DNA from: DASWJZ01 sp963846475
Lineage (GTDB): Bacteria; Pseudomonadota; Alphaproteobacteria; Rhizobiales; Afifellaceae
DNA: 64,000 nt
Assembly: GCA_963846475.1 (NCBI GenBank)
Contig: CAWJVZ010000004.1
Coordinates: 2,976,001-3,040,000, forward strand
Direction of reading: 5' to 3'
Position numbers and translations under genes: made by a program. This document shows positions 17,438 to 25,450 of the stretch, piece after piece (within the stretch, counting starts at the first letter, position 1; the number at the start of each line of letters is the position of its first letter). The notes below the pieces were generated by a model that did not search any database, was not told the origin of the DNA, and saw nothing but the letters and a program-made list of their open reading frames with translations.

Positions 17438-18466
17438 ATGAGCCGTCACCTTCTCACCGTCGCCGTGCTGGCCGCGCTCGTCGTGGCGCTCTCGATCGGC
17501 GCCGAGCTCATCGGCATCCGCATCTACGACCGCATCGCCACCACGCTCTGCATCTCGCTCGTGCTCGTCCTCGGGCTGCAGGTGTTCATGGGCAATTCGG
17601 GCATTCTGTCGTTCGCCCATATCGGCTTCATGGGGATCGGCGCCTACACCTCCGCGGTGCTGACCATACCGGCGCAGATGAAGGGCATGGCGCTGCCCGA
17701 CATCTATCCCTTCCTCGCAGACGTGGAGCTGTCGCCGTATCTCGCCATCGCGGCCGGCGGCCTGGTCGCCGCCGTGGTGGCGGCAGCCGTGTCGTATCCG
17801 CTGATGCGGCTGTCGGATTCGGCGGCCGTGATCACCTCCTTCGGGCTCCTCGTGGTGATCTATACGATTCTCACGCATTGGAGCGAGCTGACCAACGGGC
17901 CGCGCACCCTGTTCGGACTGCCGCGCGCGACCGACCTGCCGCTCGCCGCCATCGTGGCTCTGGGCGCGATCGTCGGAGCGCTGGCCTTCAAGGAATCGCG
18001 GACCGGCCGGCTGCTCCGCGCCAGCCGCGACGACGAGGTCGCCGCCGCGGCAATGGGTGCGCACATACCGAGCCTCCGCTGGCGGGCTTTCATTTTGGCG
18101 GCTCTCTTCGCCGGCATCGGCGGCGCGCTATGGGGTCACTTCATCACGTCGTTCTCGCCCAGGGCCTTCTATCTGAAGGAGACCTTCGTCATCCTCAGCA
18201 TGCTGGTGATCGGCGGCGCCAACACGGTGACCGGCGCCGTCATCGGCGCCTTCATCGTCACCATCGTTTACGAGGGCCTGCGCGGCGTGGAAGCGAGCCT
18301 GAACGCGTCAGGCTATTTTGCCGACCAGGTCGTCGGCGTCACCGAGATCGTGCTGGCCCTGGCGATGATCGCCGTTCTCGTCTGGCGTCCGGGCGGTCTC
18401 TTCCCCTCGCGCGAGATCGGCACGCTGCTCGCCCGCCGCCGCACCGAGCACAAGGACCCGTTATGA
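17438..18466 (+). CDS. ABC transporter permease, LivM-like
   Basis: The 342-residue permease has family features: LVLGLQVFMGNSGILSFAHIGFMGIGAYTSAVLTIP, the coupling segment GRLLRASRDDEVAAAAMGAHIPSLRWRAFILAALFAGIGGALWGHFITSFSPRAFYLKETFVILSMLVIGGANTVTGAVIGA, and a final VLVWRPGGLFP. It starts four bases after the LivH-like stop and overlaps the following hydrolase start in an ATGA arrangement. With the binding protein and two ATPases, the importer is complete. Confidence 0.9.
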   Translation: MSRHLLTVAVLAALVVALSIGAELIGIRIYDRIATTLCISLVLVLGLQVFMGNSGILSFAHIGFMGIGAYTSAVLTIPAQMKGMALPDIYPFLADVELSPYLAIAAGGLVAAVVAAAVSYPLMRLSDSAAVITSFGLLVVIYTILTHWSELTNGPRTLFGLPRATDLPLAAIVALGAIVGALAFKESRTGRLLRASRDDEVAAAAMGAHIPSLRWRAFILAALFAGIGGALWGHFITSFSPRAFYLKETFVILSMLVIGGANTVTGAVIGAFIVTIVYEGLRGVEASLNASGYFADQVVGVTEIVLALAMIAVLVWRPGGLFPSREIGTLLARRRTEHKDPL

Positions 18467-19131
18467 ACTGGAAGACCGCCCACCGATCCTTCTACTACGC
18501 CAATGCGGAAGACCCCGCGGACATCAGCCTCGACCCGAAGACCACGGCTCTGCTGGTCATCGACATCCAGGATATCTACCTCCAGCCGAAGGACACCCCG
18601 CAGGAGACGGCGCGCTGGCAGCCGTTTTACGACCGCATGCGCGGGACCGTCATTCCCAATACCGCCCGGCTGATCGCCGATGCGCGGGCCCGCGGCGTCG
18701 AGGTGATTTTTGCGCGCATCGCCTGCCACAAGCTGGACGGCCGCGACCGCTCGCTCAGCCAGAAAAAACCCGGCTTCAACTACCTGCTGATCCCGAAGGA
18801 CAGCCCGGAGGGCAGGATCGTGCCCGAGCTCGCGCCGCAGGGCGACGAGATCGTCATGATCAAGACCACCGACAGCGCGCTCACCGGCACCAATCTCCGC
18901 CTGATCCTCCACAACATGGGCATCACGGACGTGGTCGTCGCCGGCATCTTCACCGACCAGTGCATTTCGTCTTCCGTGCGCAGCCTCTGCGACGAAAGCT
19001 TCGGAGTCGTCGTCGTGGAGGATTGCTGCGCTGCGGCGACGATGGACCTCCACGATCGCGAGCTGGAGATCATCAACATGATCTACTGCCACGTTGCGCA
19101 GCTCGACGAGGTCCTGTCTTTCTACGCCTGA
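18463..19131 (+). CDS. Isochorismatase-fold cysteine hydrolase (second copy)
   Basis: This 222-residue protein keeps the superfamily triad as D34 (LLVIDIQDIY), K134 (IVMIKTTDSALTGT) and C167 (GIFTDQCISSSVRSLCDESFG). It shares layout with the first copy at 13163 (both have VIPN.. and a GRDRSL stretch), so the two look like paralogues that duplicated and diverged. It is translationally coupled to the LivM-like gene (ATGA). Its 3' end overlaps the end of the convergent SMP-30 gene by 10 bases. Placement at both ends of one import operon suggests sequential hydrolysis of one imported compound (inference). Confidence 0.85.
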   Translation: MNWKTAHRSFYYANAEDPADISLDPKTTALLVIDIQDIYLQPKDTPQETARWQPFYDRMRGTVIPNTARLIADARARGVEVIFARIACHKLDGRDRSLSQKKPGFNYLLIPKDSPEGRIVPELAPQGDEIVMIKTTDSALTGTNLRLILHNMGITDVVVAGIFTDQCISSSVRSLCDESFGVVVVEDCCAAATMDLHDRELEIINMIYCHVAQLDEVLSFYA

Positions 19132-20000
19132 CCACGCCTGATCGGGCTGGCGGCGAGCGGCTCCGGGAGCCCCGGCACGGCAACCGAGCGGCTGAAGAGC
19201 GCTCCGTCCAGCTCGTGTGCGCCGCCGTCTTCCGCGGTGGTGACGTAAAGCGTGTCGAGCCTCGCGCCGCCCAGGCAGCAGCTCGTGACGTTGCGGACGG
19301 GAAGCTCCAGCACCTCCAGCAGCTCGCCCTCCGGGCTGAAGCGGGTGACGCGTCCGCCGCCGTAATGGGCGCAATAGATCGTTCCGGAGCTGTCCACGCA
19401 CAGCCCGTCGGGAAGTCCGTCCGCCGCCTCGAACCGGGCAAACACGCGCGGCGCTGACAGGCGGCCGCTGGCGCGGTCGAGCTCGTAGACAAGGAGCCGT
19501 CGCCCCACCGAATCGCTGAAATACATCGACGCGCCATCCGGACTGAACGCCGGGCCGTTGCAGACGGCAAAACCGCTGTCGCCGACAATTGCGCGGCCGT
19601 CGGGTAGGAGCTGGTAGAGAATGGCGCGCGGCTCCCGCTCCCCAAGATCGTAGGTGCCGACCCAGTAGCGCCCGTCGCGGTCCACCTTGGCGTCGTTGTA
19701 GCCGATGCCGGGCCTGCCCTCGTTCGGATCGGCCCAGAACGTCAGCCGCTCCTCGTCTGGGTCGAAGAGATGAACGCCGCCGTCACGCGCCAGCAGCAGA
19801 CTCCCATTCTGGCAGAACGCCAGCGAGCCGAGCGTGCCGCCCGCATGAAGCTTCCACTCGCGCAGGGCGCCGCTCGCCGGATCGTAGCGCCGGATGGTCG
19901 GGCCATAAAAATCGATCCAATAGAGCGCGGCCTCGCGCGGGTGCCACAGCGGGCTTTCGCCGAGCCGGTCGCGCGTTTCCCCGACGACCTCCCAATCCAT
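19122..20000 (-). CDS. SMP-30/gluconolactonase-like beta-propeller lactonase
   Basis: The 292-residue protein is a six-bladed propeller of the SMP-30/gluconolactonase/LRE family, which opens sugar or hydroxyacid lactones. The divalent-metal ligands fall in the usual places: Glu in GESPLWHPREAALYWIDF, Asn in YNDAKVDRDGRYWVGT, Asn in VCNGPAFSPDGASMYFSDS and Asp in DGLPDGLCVDSSGTIYCAHYGGGRV. ATG 20000 has a GGGAA ribosome site nearby and gives the normal length; an upstream in-frame start would add 18 residues. It diverges from a Pot-type ATPase gene 78 bases away. Confidence 0.85.
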   Translation of the reverse strand: MDWEVVGETRDRLGESPLWHPREAALYWIDFYGPTIRRYDPASGALREWKLHAGGTLGSLAFCQNGSLLLARDGGVHLFDPDEERLTFWADPNEGRPGIGYNDAKVDRDGRYWVGTYDLGEREPRAILYQLLPDGRAIVGDSGFAVCNGPAFSPDGASMYFSDSVGRRLLVYELDRASGRLSAPRVFARFEAADGLPDGLCVDSSGTIYCAHYGGGRVTRFSPEGELLEVLELPVRNVTSCCLGGARLDTLYVTTAEDGGAHELDGALFSRSVAVPGLPEPLAASPIRRGQA

Positions 20001-20078
20001 GTTTTTCCCGTTTGCCGCCTCGCCGGGCCCGACCCGGGTTCCAAGCGCGGCCAAAGCTGCTCTACATTAGCAGCGGGC

Positions 20079-21149
20079 ATGACGGAATTGGCAGGATTGA
20101 GCGGCGCTGACTTCGCGGTGCGGCTGAGCGGCGTCGGCAAGCGTTTCGGCCAGGTCGAAGCGGTGCTGCCGCTCGACCTCGCGATCCTGCGCGGCGATTT
20201 CCTCGCCATCCTCGGGCCTTCCGGCTGCGGCAAGACCACGCTCCTCAGGATGATCGGCGGCTTCATAGAGCCGAGCTCCGGCCGGATCGAGGTCAGCGGC
20301 CGTGACGTGACGCGGCTCGGTCCGGAAAAGCGGCCGACCAACATGGTCTTCCAGGGCTATGGCCTGTTCCCGCACATGAACGTCCGCCAGAACATCGCTT
20401 ATGGGCTGAAGCTCAAGAAGCTGCCGAACGCGGACATCGACAAGCGGGTCGCCGCCGCGGTCGCGCTGGTGCGGCTGGAAGCGCAGGTGGAGCGTTCGAT
20501 CGCGGAGCTCTCCGGCGGCCAGCAGCAGCGGGTCGCTCTCGCCAGGGCACTGGTGATGGAACCCGAGGTTCTGCTCCTCGACGAGCCGCTGGCGGCGCTC
20601 GATCTGAAGCTGCGGCAGGCCATGCAGGAAGAGCTCCGCCGCATCCACCGGAGCGTCGGCGGCACTTTCGTCTTCGTCACCCACGACCAAAGCGAGGCGC
20701 TGGCGCTCGCCAACCGCATCGCGGTGATGAATGCCGGCCGGATCGAGCAGATCGGCACGCCGGAAGAAATCTACTTCGCGCCGGCCAGCCGCTTTGTCGC
20801 GACGTTCATCGGCGAGGCCAATTTGCTGGCCGGCGAGCGGCGCAACAATGTGCTCGCAAGCCGCGCCGGCATCGCCTGTCCCGCACCTGGGCCGGACGGG
20901 CCGGCGCTGATGATCGTCCGGCCCGAGGCGGTCCGCCGCATCCCTGCGCCCGGCGCTGCCGAGTTTTCGGTGAAAGGCCGCGTCGAGGAGGTGGTCTTCC
21001 TCGGCAGCCACGTGAAATACGTGCTCGTCCTGGCGAGCGGCGAGCGGCTGATCGCCCACGATGCGGCCGAGGGGCCGCGTGCCGCGCCCGGCAGCGAAAT
21101 GCTGGCCGGCTGGAACAGCTCGGCGCACCGCATTATCGACGACCGGTAA
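20079..21149 (+). CDS. ABC transporter ATP-binding protein, PotA/spermidine-putrescine type
   Basis: The 356-residue ATPase has Walker A GPSGCGKTT, Q-loop VFQGYGLFPHMNVRQNIAYGLKLKKL, signature ELSGGQQQRVALARALVMEPEVLLLDEPLAALDLKLR and H-loop FVTHDQSEALALANRIAVM. A C-terminal TOBE domain holds LMIVRPEAVRRI and a VEEVVFLGSHVKYVLVL stretch. PotA-type traits (FQxYALFPHM-like loop, DEPLAALDLKLR) are plain. The matching permeases and binding protein are on the opposite strand at 23.8-26.6 kb, so the ATPase is unlinked from its operon. It follows the divergent lactonase gene. Confidence 0.88.
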   Translation: MTELAGLSGADFAVRLSGVGKRFGQVEAVLPLDLAILRGDFLAILGPSGCGKTTLLRMIGGFIEPSSGRIEVSGRDVTRLGPEKRPTNMVFQGYGLFPHMNVRQNIAYGLKLKKLPNADIDKRVAAAVALVRLEAQVERSIAELSGGQQQRVALARALVMEPEVLLLDEPLAALDLKLRQAMQEELRRIHRSVGGTFVFVTHDQSEALALANRIAVMNAGRIEQIGTPEEIYFAPASRFVATFIGEANLLAGERRNNVLASRAGIACPAPGPDGPALMIVRPEAVRRIPAPGAAEFSVKGRVEEVVFLGSHVKYVLVLASGERLIAHDAAEGPRAAPGSEMLAGWNSSAHRIIDDR

Positions 21150-21272
21150 ACTAGACTAGAACGGCGGCTCCGCGCAAAGTGCGGCCTCCTTTGTCAAGCG
21201 CACCAGTGTTTCTTCCAACTTGGCGAAGGGGTTGAGCCGTGAAGGCGCTCGCGTAGGCTTGCTGAGCTTCTT

Positions 21273-22181
21273 CTATGGCCGAATCCCGAGACTGCAATTT
21301 ATCCTAGCCATCTGAGCATCGACGCTTTCTGGAGCGCCCCAGTACCTGATCGACTCAATTCGTTGTGGCTTTCCGAATATGTCCACAAAATCAGCCGAAA
21401 CAAGTACCTCCATCCGCATTTGCTGCGCCTTAATCATTGCTAGTTGCTCCTCGGAGAACTCAAATTCATCAAGCTCAAGGTAAACGTTGTTAATGGACGC
21501 ATTTGAAAGGACATGTGGCACGTTCTTAGTGCCGCTCACTGTGAGTACCACTTGATCTGCCGGAAGCCTGGTGAACCGCACCGATGTATAGATTTGCAGC
21601 TCAAAGGCAGGGGAGTGTCCGGTGTTTTGCAAAGAGCCGAAAAGCTGAGGCCGAGTTTTGTGAACCATGTCTCTGAGGATGCCGCCACGCAAGTCGATGC
21701 CGATATACGCTCGGGCCTCTGCCTCCCCGATGCGTCGCGTCTCTTCAACGCCAGCTTCCGCAGCCTTAGTTGCCCTTTTCGCTTCATCAACCGCATCGCG
21801 AGCAGCAACGGCAGCAGTTCGCGTGTAGAGCAGCGTTCGCCAGATCAGGAATATTCCCAGGAGAGTGAGCCAAGTTTGGGCGAAGACCGTCCAGAACATC
21901 CATTTGGCCCATTTCGCCATGCGCTCCTGTGCATCAACATCGCGCTTAGCGCGATCTGCTTCATCGGCGGGGGTCCCCTTGACGTTCGCGGCTTCCAACG
22001 CGGCGGCGATGCGTTGGAGAAGGTCTTGGACGGAAGGCGGCGGAGCTGGTTGGTTGCTCTGTGGCTGGGCTTGGCCTTCTGTGGTGCTTGGATCGCCGCG
22101 GTCCTCCACACGTCCTGGTTGAGCCAAAGCGCCGCCAGCGAGAAAACAAATCAAAGTGGCTCCGGCCAGGCGCTTGAGCAT
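21273..22181 (-). CDS. Membrane-anchored protein of unknown function, lower GC
   Basis: This 302-residue protein starts with a Sec-type signal (MLKRLAGATLICFLAGGALA). A Pro/Gln-rich linker and a short helix (VQDLLQRIAAALEAANVKG) follow, then a transmembrane segment (WMFWTVFAQTWLTLLGIFLIW), a coiled-coil stretch (AAVAARDAVDEAKRATKAAEAGVEETRR) and a C-terminal domain beginning AYIGIDL. Similar proteins are common as hypotheticals in rhizobia, often in accessory DNA. Base composition here is visibly less GC-rich than the flanking genes. A GGGAG ribosome site precedes ATG 22181. Function unknown. Confidence 0.7.
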   Translation of the reverse strand: MLKRLAGATLICFLAGGALAQPGRVEDRGDPSTTEGQAQPQSNQPAPPPSVQDLLQRIAAALEAANVKGTPADEADRAKRDVDAQERMAKWAKWMFWTVFAQTWLTLLGIFLIWRTLLYTRTAAVAARDAVDEAKRATKAAEAGVEETRRIGEAEARAYIGIDLRGGILRDMVHKTRPQLFGSLQNTGHSPAFELQIYTSVRFTRLPADQVVLTVSGTKNVPHVLSNASINNVYLELDEFEFSEEQLAMIKAQQMRMEVLVSADFVDIFGKPQRIESIRYWGAPESVDAQMARINCSLGIRP

Positions 22182-22265
22182 CGGATCAGCTCCCCAGCCG
22201 AATCCTAGCGGCACTCTCGCGCGGACTCCACAAGCGCCTGCTAGATAAGGCCGGCAAAAGCGGCT

Positions 22266-23021
22266 TCAGGCGCCGACGCGGCGTCCCGCCGTCGCGCCGC
22301 CGTCGACGATAAGGAGATCCCCGGTCATGTAGGCGGCCCGCGGCGAGGCGGCGAAGGCGATCGTCTCGGCGATCTCCGCCGCCGTCGCCACGCGGCGCAG
22401 CATCGTGGCGTCGGCCCAGCTCAGCCGCGCCGCCTCCGGATCGGCGGTTGCTGCCAGCGCCTCGTGCATCATGTCGGTCTCGACGGGACCCGGGCAGACC
22501 GCGATGGCGCGCACATCCGGCGCCAGCTCCACCGCGAGCGCCCGCGTGAGGCCGATCAGCGCCCCCTTAGAGGCGCAATAGGCGGCGTGGCCGGAATAGC
22601 CGAGGAGGGCCGCGTCCGAAGCGACGTTGACGATGACGCCCTTCCGGCGACGGAGCCCTGCCAGCAGCGCCTGCGACAGCGTCCAGGCGGCGGTCAGGTT
22701 CACGGCCATCGTGACGTCCCATTGCTCTTCCGTGACGCCTGCGATCGGGCCGGTGACGAGGATGCCGGCGCAGTTGACGAGGACATCGACCTTGCCGGCC
22801 TCGGCAGCGATACGGCGGCACTCCGAGCGGTCGGCGAGATCGCCGCCGACCGCCAGTTTCCCGCCGGCCGCCGCGGCGGCTCGCCGCGCTTCCGCCTCGT
22901 TGCGGCCGTGCCAGATAACTTCGCCACCGCGAGCATGGATGAGCTCCGCCGTCGCCCGCCCGATCCCGCGCGTCGACCCGGTGACGAGGATGCGCTTTCC
23001 GGAAAAGTCGCCCCCGGCCAT
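22266..23021 (-). CDS. Short-chain dehydrogenase/reductase (SDR), copy A
   Basis: This 251-residue SDR has the NAD(P)-binding TGSTRGIG motif near the N terminus, VLVNCAGI, the serine of VNVASDAALLGY, and the catalytic YCASK. It has the C-terminal CPGPVETDM and final glycine-rich LIVDGGATAGR expected of classical SDRs. The codon before the Rossmann strand and the overlap with the upstream gene favour ATG 23021; an alternative ATG at 23042 adds seven residues. It is the last gene of a minus-strand run after the Pot-type transporter genes and another SDR, so both probably oxidise the imported compound or its product. Confidence 0.83.
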   Translation of the reverse strand: MAGGDFSGKRILVTGSTRGIGRATAELIHARGGEVIWHGRNEAEARRAAAAAGGKLAVGGDLADRSECRRIAAEAGKVDVLVNCAGILVTGPIAGVTEEQWDVTMAVNLTAAWTLSQALLAGLRRRKGVIVNVASDAALLGYSGHAAYCASKGALIGLTRALAVELAPDVRAIAVCPGPVETDMMHEALAATADPEAARLSWADATMLRRVATAAEIAETIAFAASPRAAYMTGDLLIVDGGATAGRRVGA

Positions 23022-23025
23022 GCGG

Positions 23026-23790
23026 CTAGAGCCGCCCGGCACTGCTGCCGCCGTCTAGCGCGATAGACGCGCCGGTCATGAAAGCGGCGGCCGGCGAGGC
23101 GAGGCAGACGACAAAATCCGCCACCTCCTCCGGCGAGGCGAGGCGGCCGAGCGGATGATACGCCTCGAAGGCGCGGTAATAGGCGTTCGCGTCTCCGCTT
23201 GCCGCGGCGCAGTCGCGCATCAGCTCGGTGTCCATCGTGCCGGGGCAAAGCGCGTTCACCTGGACGCCCGTCCCCGCCAGCTCGATCGCCAGCGCGCGCG
23301 TCAGCGCGACCACTCCGTGCTTGGCCGCCACATAGGCGACGTTGTTGGCGATCGCCTGCAGGCCGAGTTCGGAGGCGATGTTGACAACCGCGCCGCGGCT
23401 CGCCTGCAGGAGCGGCAGCGCCGCCTGCACCGTGAAGAAGCTCGCCTTCAGGACGACCGCCAGGTGGCGATCCCAATGCTCGTCGTCGGTCTCCCCGACC
23501 GGCTTCTCGACATTCACGGCGGCGTTGTTGACCAGGATATTCAGCCGCCCGTGGACGGAAGCGGCCTCCACCGCCCGGCGTGCGCCGGCGGCGTCGACGA
23601 GATCGGCCGGCGCCGGGATCAGCCGGTCGCCGCCGCCGATCCCTGCGATTGCCGCTTCGACGGCGTCTCGGGTGCGGTCGTTGACCGCAACGATCGCTCC
23701 GGCGGCATGCAGTGCCCGTGCGATGGCGAAGCCGAGCCCTCGTCCGGCCCCGGTGACCAGCGCGACCTTGCCGGAAAAATCCAAGATCAT
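23026..23790 (-). CDS. Short-chain dehydrogenase/reductase (SDR), copy B
   Basis: The 254-residue SDR has TGAGRGLGFAIARALHAAGA, LVNNAAVN, VVNIASELGLQ and the catalytic pair in YVAAKHG. It ends with CPGTMDTELM and a SIALDGGSSAGR tail. Its start overlaps the stop of the PotC-like permease gene by four bases (ATGA), so translation is coupled to the transporter operon. The next SDR begins just downstream. The two share domain layout but differ considerably in sequence. Confidence 0.87.
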   Translation of the reverse strand: MILDFSGKVALVTGAGRGLGFAIARALHAAGAIVAVNDRTRDAVEAAIAGIGGGDRLIPAPADLVDAAGARRAVEAASVHGRLNILVNNAAVNVEKPVGETDDEHWDRHLAVVLKASFFTVQAALPLLQASRGAVVNIASELGLQAIANNVAYVAAKHGVVALTRALAIELAGTGVQVNALCPGTMDTELMRDCAAASGDANAYYRAFEAYHPLGRLASPEEVADFVVCLASPAAAFMTGASIALDGGSSAGRL

Positions 23791-24584
23791 CCGCGGTAGC
23801 GGCTCAGCCGCAGCGCGATGATCGTCGAGCCGATGCTGAGCAGGATCAGCAGCGCCGCCATGGCGTTGATGGTCGGGTCGAGCGACGTGCGGACCAGCCC
23901 CCAGACGAGGGTCGGCAGCGTATTGCCGCCGCCGATCGTGAAGAAGGTGATGACGAAATCGTCGAGCGAGACGGAAAGCGCCACCAGCCCGGCGCCGATG
24001 ATCGTCGGCTGGATGATCGGCAGCATGATCGTGCGGAATGCCGTCAGCGGCGACGCCCCGAGGTCGCGGGCGCACTCCATGACGGCCCAGTCGAAGCTCG
24101 CCAGGCGGGCATAGACGATCAGGATGACGAAGGGCTGCGCGATGACCAGATGCCCCAGGATCACCGTGCCGAGACTGAGCGGAAGATCGAGCAGGCGCAC
24201 GAAATAGCAGATGAGCGCGATTCCGAGGATGAGCGCCGGCAGCATCATCGGAACGCTCAGCACGCTGATGATCGCGGCGGCGCGCGGCGGGCTCATCCTG
24301 GCGAGCGCCAGCGCCGCCGACGTGCCGATGAGGATCGAGGCGCCCGCCGTCGTGAACGCGACGATCAGGCTGTTCTGCAGCGCCGGCCAGAAGGAGCTGT
24401 TGGCGAACAGCTTTCGATACCAGTCGAAGGTGAGGCCGGTCAGCGGCAGGCTGGTCAGCGCCGACTGGTTGAAGCTGAACAGCACGACCAGGAAGAGCGG
24501 CGTCACCATGAAGGCGACGACCAGGAGCGTGAAGCCCCGCCAGAAAAGAGCGGCGACGAAACCGCCGCTCATGGTTTCAGCCAT
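23787..24584 (-). CDS. ABC transporter permease, PotC-like
   Basis: This 265-residue permease has six hydrophobic helices, including FTLLVVAFMVTPLFLVVLFSFN at the N terminus. It carries the inner-membrane coupling motif ECARDLGASPLTAFRTIMLPIIQPTIIGAGLVALSVSLDDFVITFF, diagnostic of PotC-type subunits. Two starts are possible: ATG 24584 (used here, 16-base overlap) and ATG 24572, which overlaps the PotB-like stop by four bases. It works with the upstream PotB-like permease and probably with the distant ATPase at 20079. Confidence 0.88.
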   Translation of the reverse strand: MAETMSGGFVAALFWRGFTLLVVAFMVTPLFLVVLFSFNQSALTSLPLTGLTFDWYRKLFANSSFWPALQNSLIVAFTTAGASILIGTSAALALARMSPPRAAAIISVLSVPMMLPALILGIALICYFVRLLDLPLSLGTVILGHLVIAQPFVILIVYARLASFDWAVMECARDLGASPLTAFRTIMLPIIQPTIIGAGLVALSVSLDDFVITFFTIGGGNTLPTLVWGLVRTSLDPTINAMAALLILLSIGSTIIALRLSRYRG

Positions 24585-25432
24585 TGCCGGAGCATGCCGC
24601 GGAAGGCCAGCACGACCGCCAGCGAGGTGGCCATTGTTGTGAACGCCATGGCGCTGCCCATCGGCCAGTTGAAGCCGAGCGAGAACTGCGTCTCGATGAA
24701 CTGGCCCATCATCGCCGCGCCGCCGCCGACGAAGCGCGGCGTCACGTAGTCGCCGGCCGAGATCAGGAAGGTGAACATGAAGGCGACGACGATGCCGCGC
24801 TCGCATTGCGGCAGGACGATCTTGCGCATTGTCGTCCACGGCCCGGCGCCGAGATCGCGCGACGCCTCCAGCGTGGCGTCGCGGATGGAGCGCATGCTGC
24901 CGTAGATCGGCAGGACGGCGAAGGGCAGCAGGAAATAGGTCAGCGTGATCACGACGCCGTTGGCGTTGTAGATGAACACGCTGAGCGGCTCGTCGATCAG
25001 GCCGAGATTGATCAGCGCCAGATTGAGAATTCCGTCACGCCCCAAAATGCTCTTCCAGGCATATATCTTCACGAGGTAGCCGCCGAACAGAGTGATCAGC
25101 GTCAGGAAGAGGAGAGGATTGGCCCAGCGGCCGGCGCGAAAGCGGATGACATAGGCGAATGCGAACGCCAGCAATGTCGTCGCCAGGCTGATCCCGAGGG
25201 CGATGAGCAACGTAATCGCCAGCGTATCGCCGTAGTCGGTCCAGGTGGCGGCATAGTTCCGCAGCGTGAAATCCGGGCGCATGATGCGCGCCCGCACCGA
25301 CCAGAAGCTGATGACGAAGAAGTAGGCGAGCGGCACGGCGAACAGGCCGACGAAGATCAGGCCTGCCGGAGCAAGCGGCCATAGACCGGGCCCACCCCGC
25401 CGGATGGGCCGGGCTTCCGCGTCAGCCGCCAT
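24569..25432 (-). CDS. ABC transporter permease, PotB-like
   Basis: The 287-residue membrane protein begins with a cytoplasmic stretch, then LWPLAPAGLIFVGLFAVPLAYFFVISFW. It has the PotB coupling loop ASRDLGAGPWTTMRKIVLPQCERGIVVAFMFTFLISAGDYVTPRFVGGGAAMMGQFIETQF, with the GDYVTP motif characteristic of spermidine/putrescine permeases. It lies 18 bases downstream of the binding-protein gene and overlaps the PotC-like gene. Confidence 0.88.
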   Translation of the reverse strand: MAADAEARPIRRGGPGLWPLAPAGLIFVGLFAVPLAYFFVISFWSVRARIMRPDFTLRNYAATWTDYGDTLAITLLIALGISLATTLLAFAFAYVIRFRAGRWANPLLFLTLITLFGGYLVKIYAWKSILGRDGILNLALINLGLIDEPLSVFIYNANGVVITLTYFLLPFAVLPIYGSMRSIRDATLEASRDLGAGPWTTMRKIVLPQCERGIVVAFMFTFLISAGDYVTPRFVGGGAAMMGQFIETQFSLGFNWPMGSAMAFTTMATSLAVVLAFRGMLRQWLKP

Positions 25433-25450
25433 AGGTCGTCGGAGGCCCGA

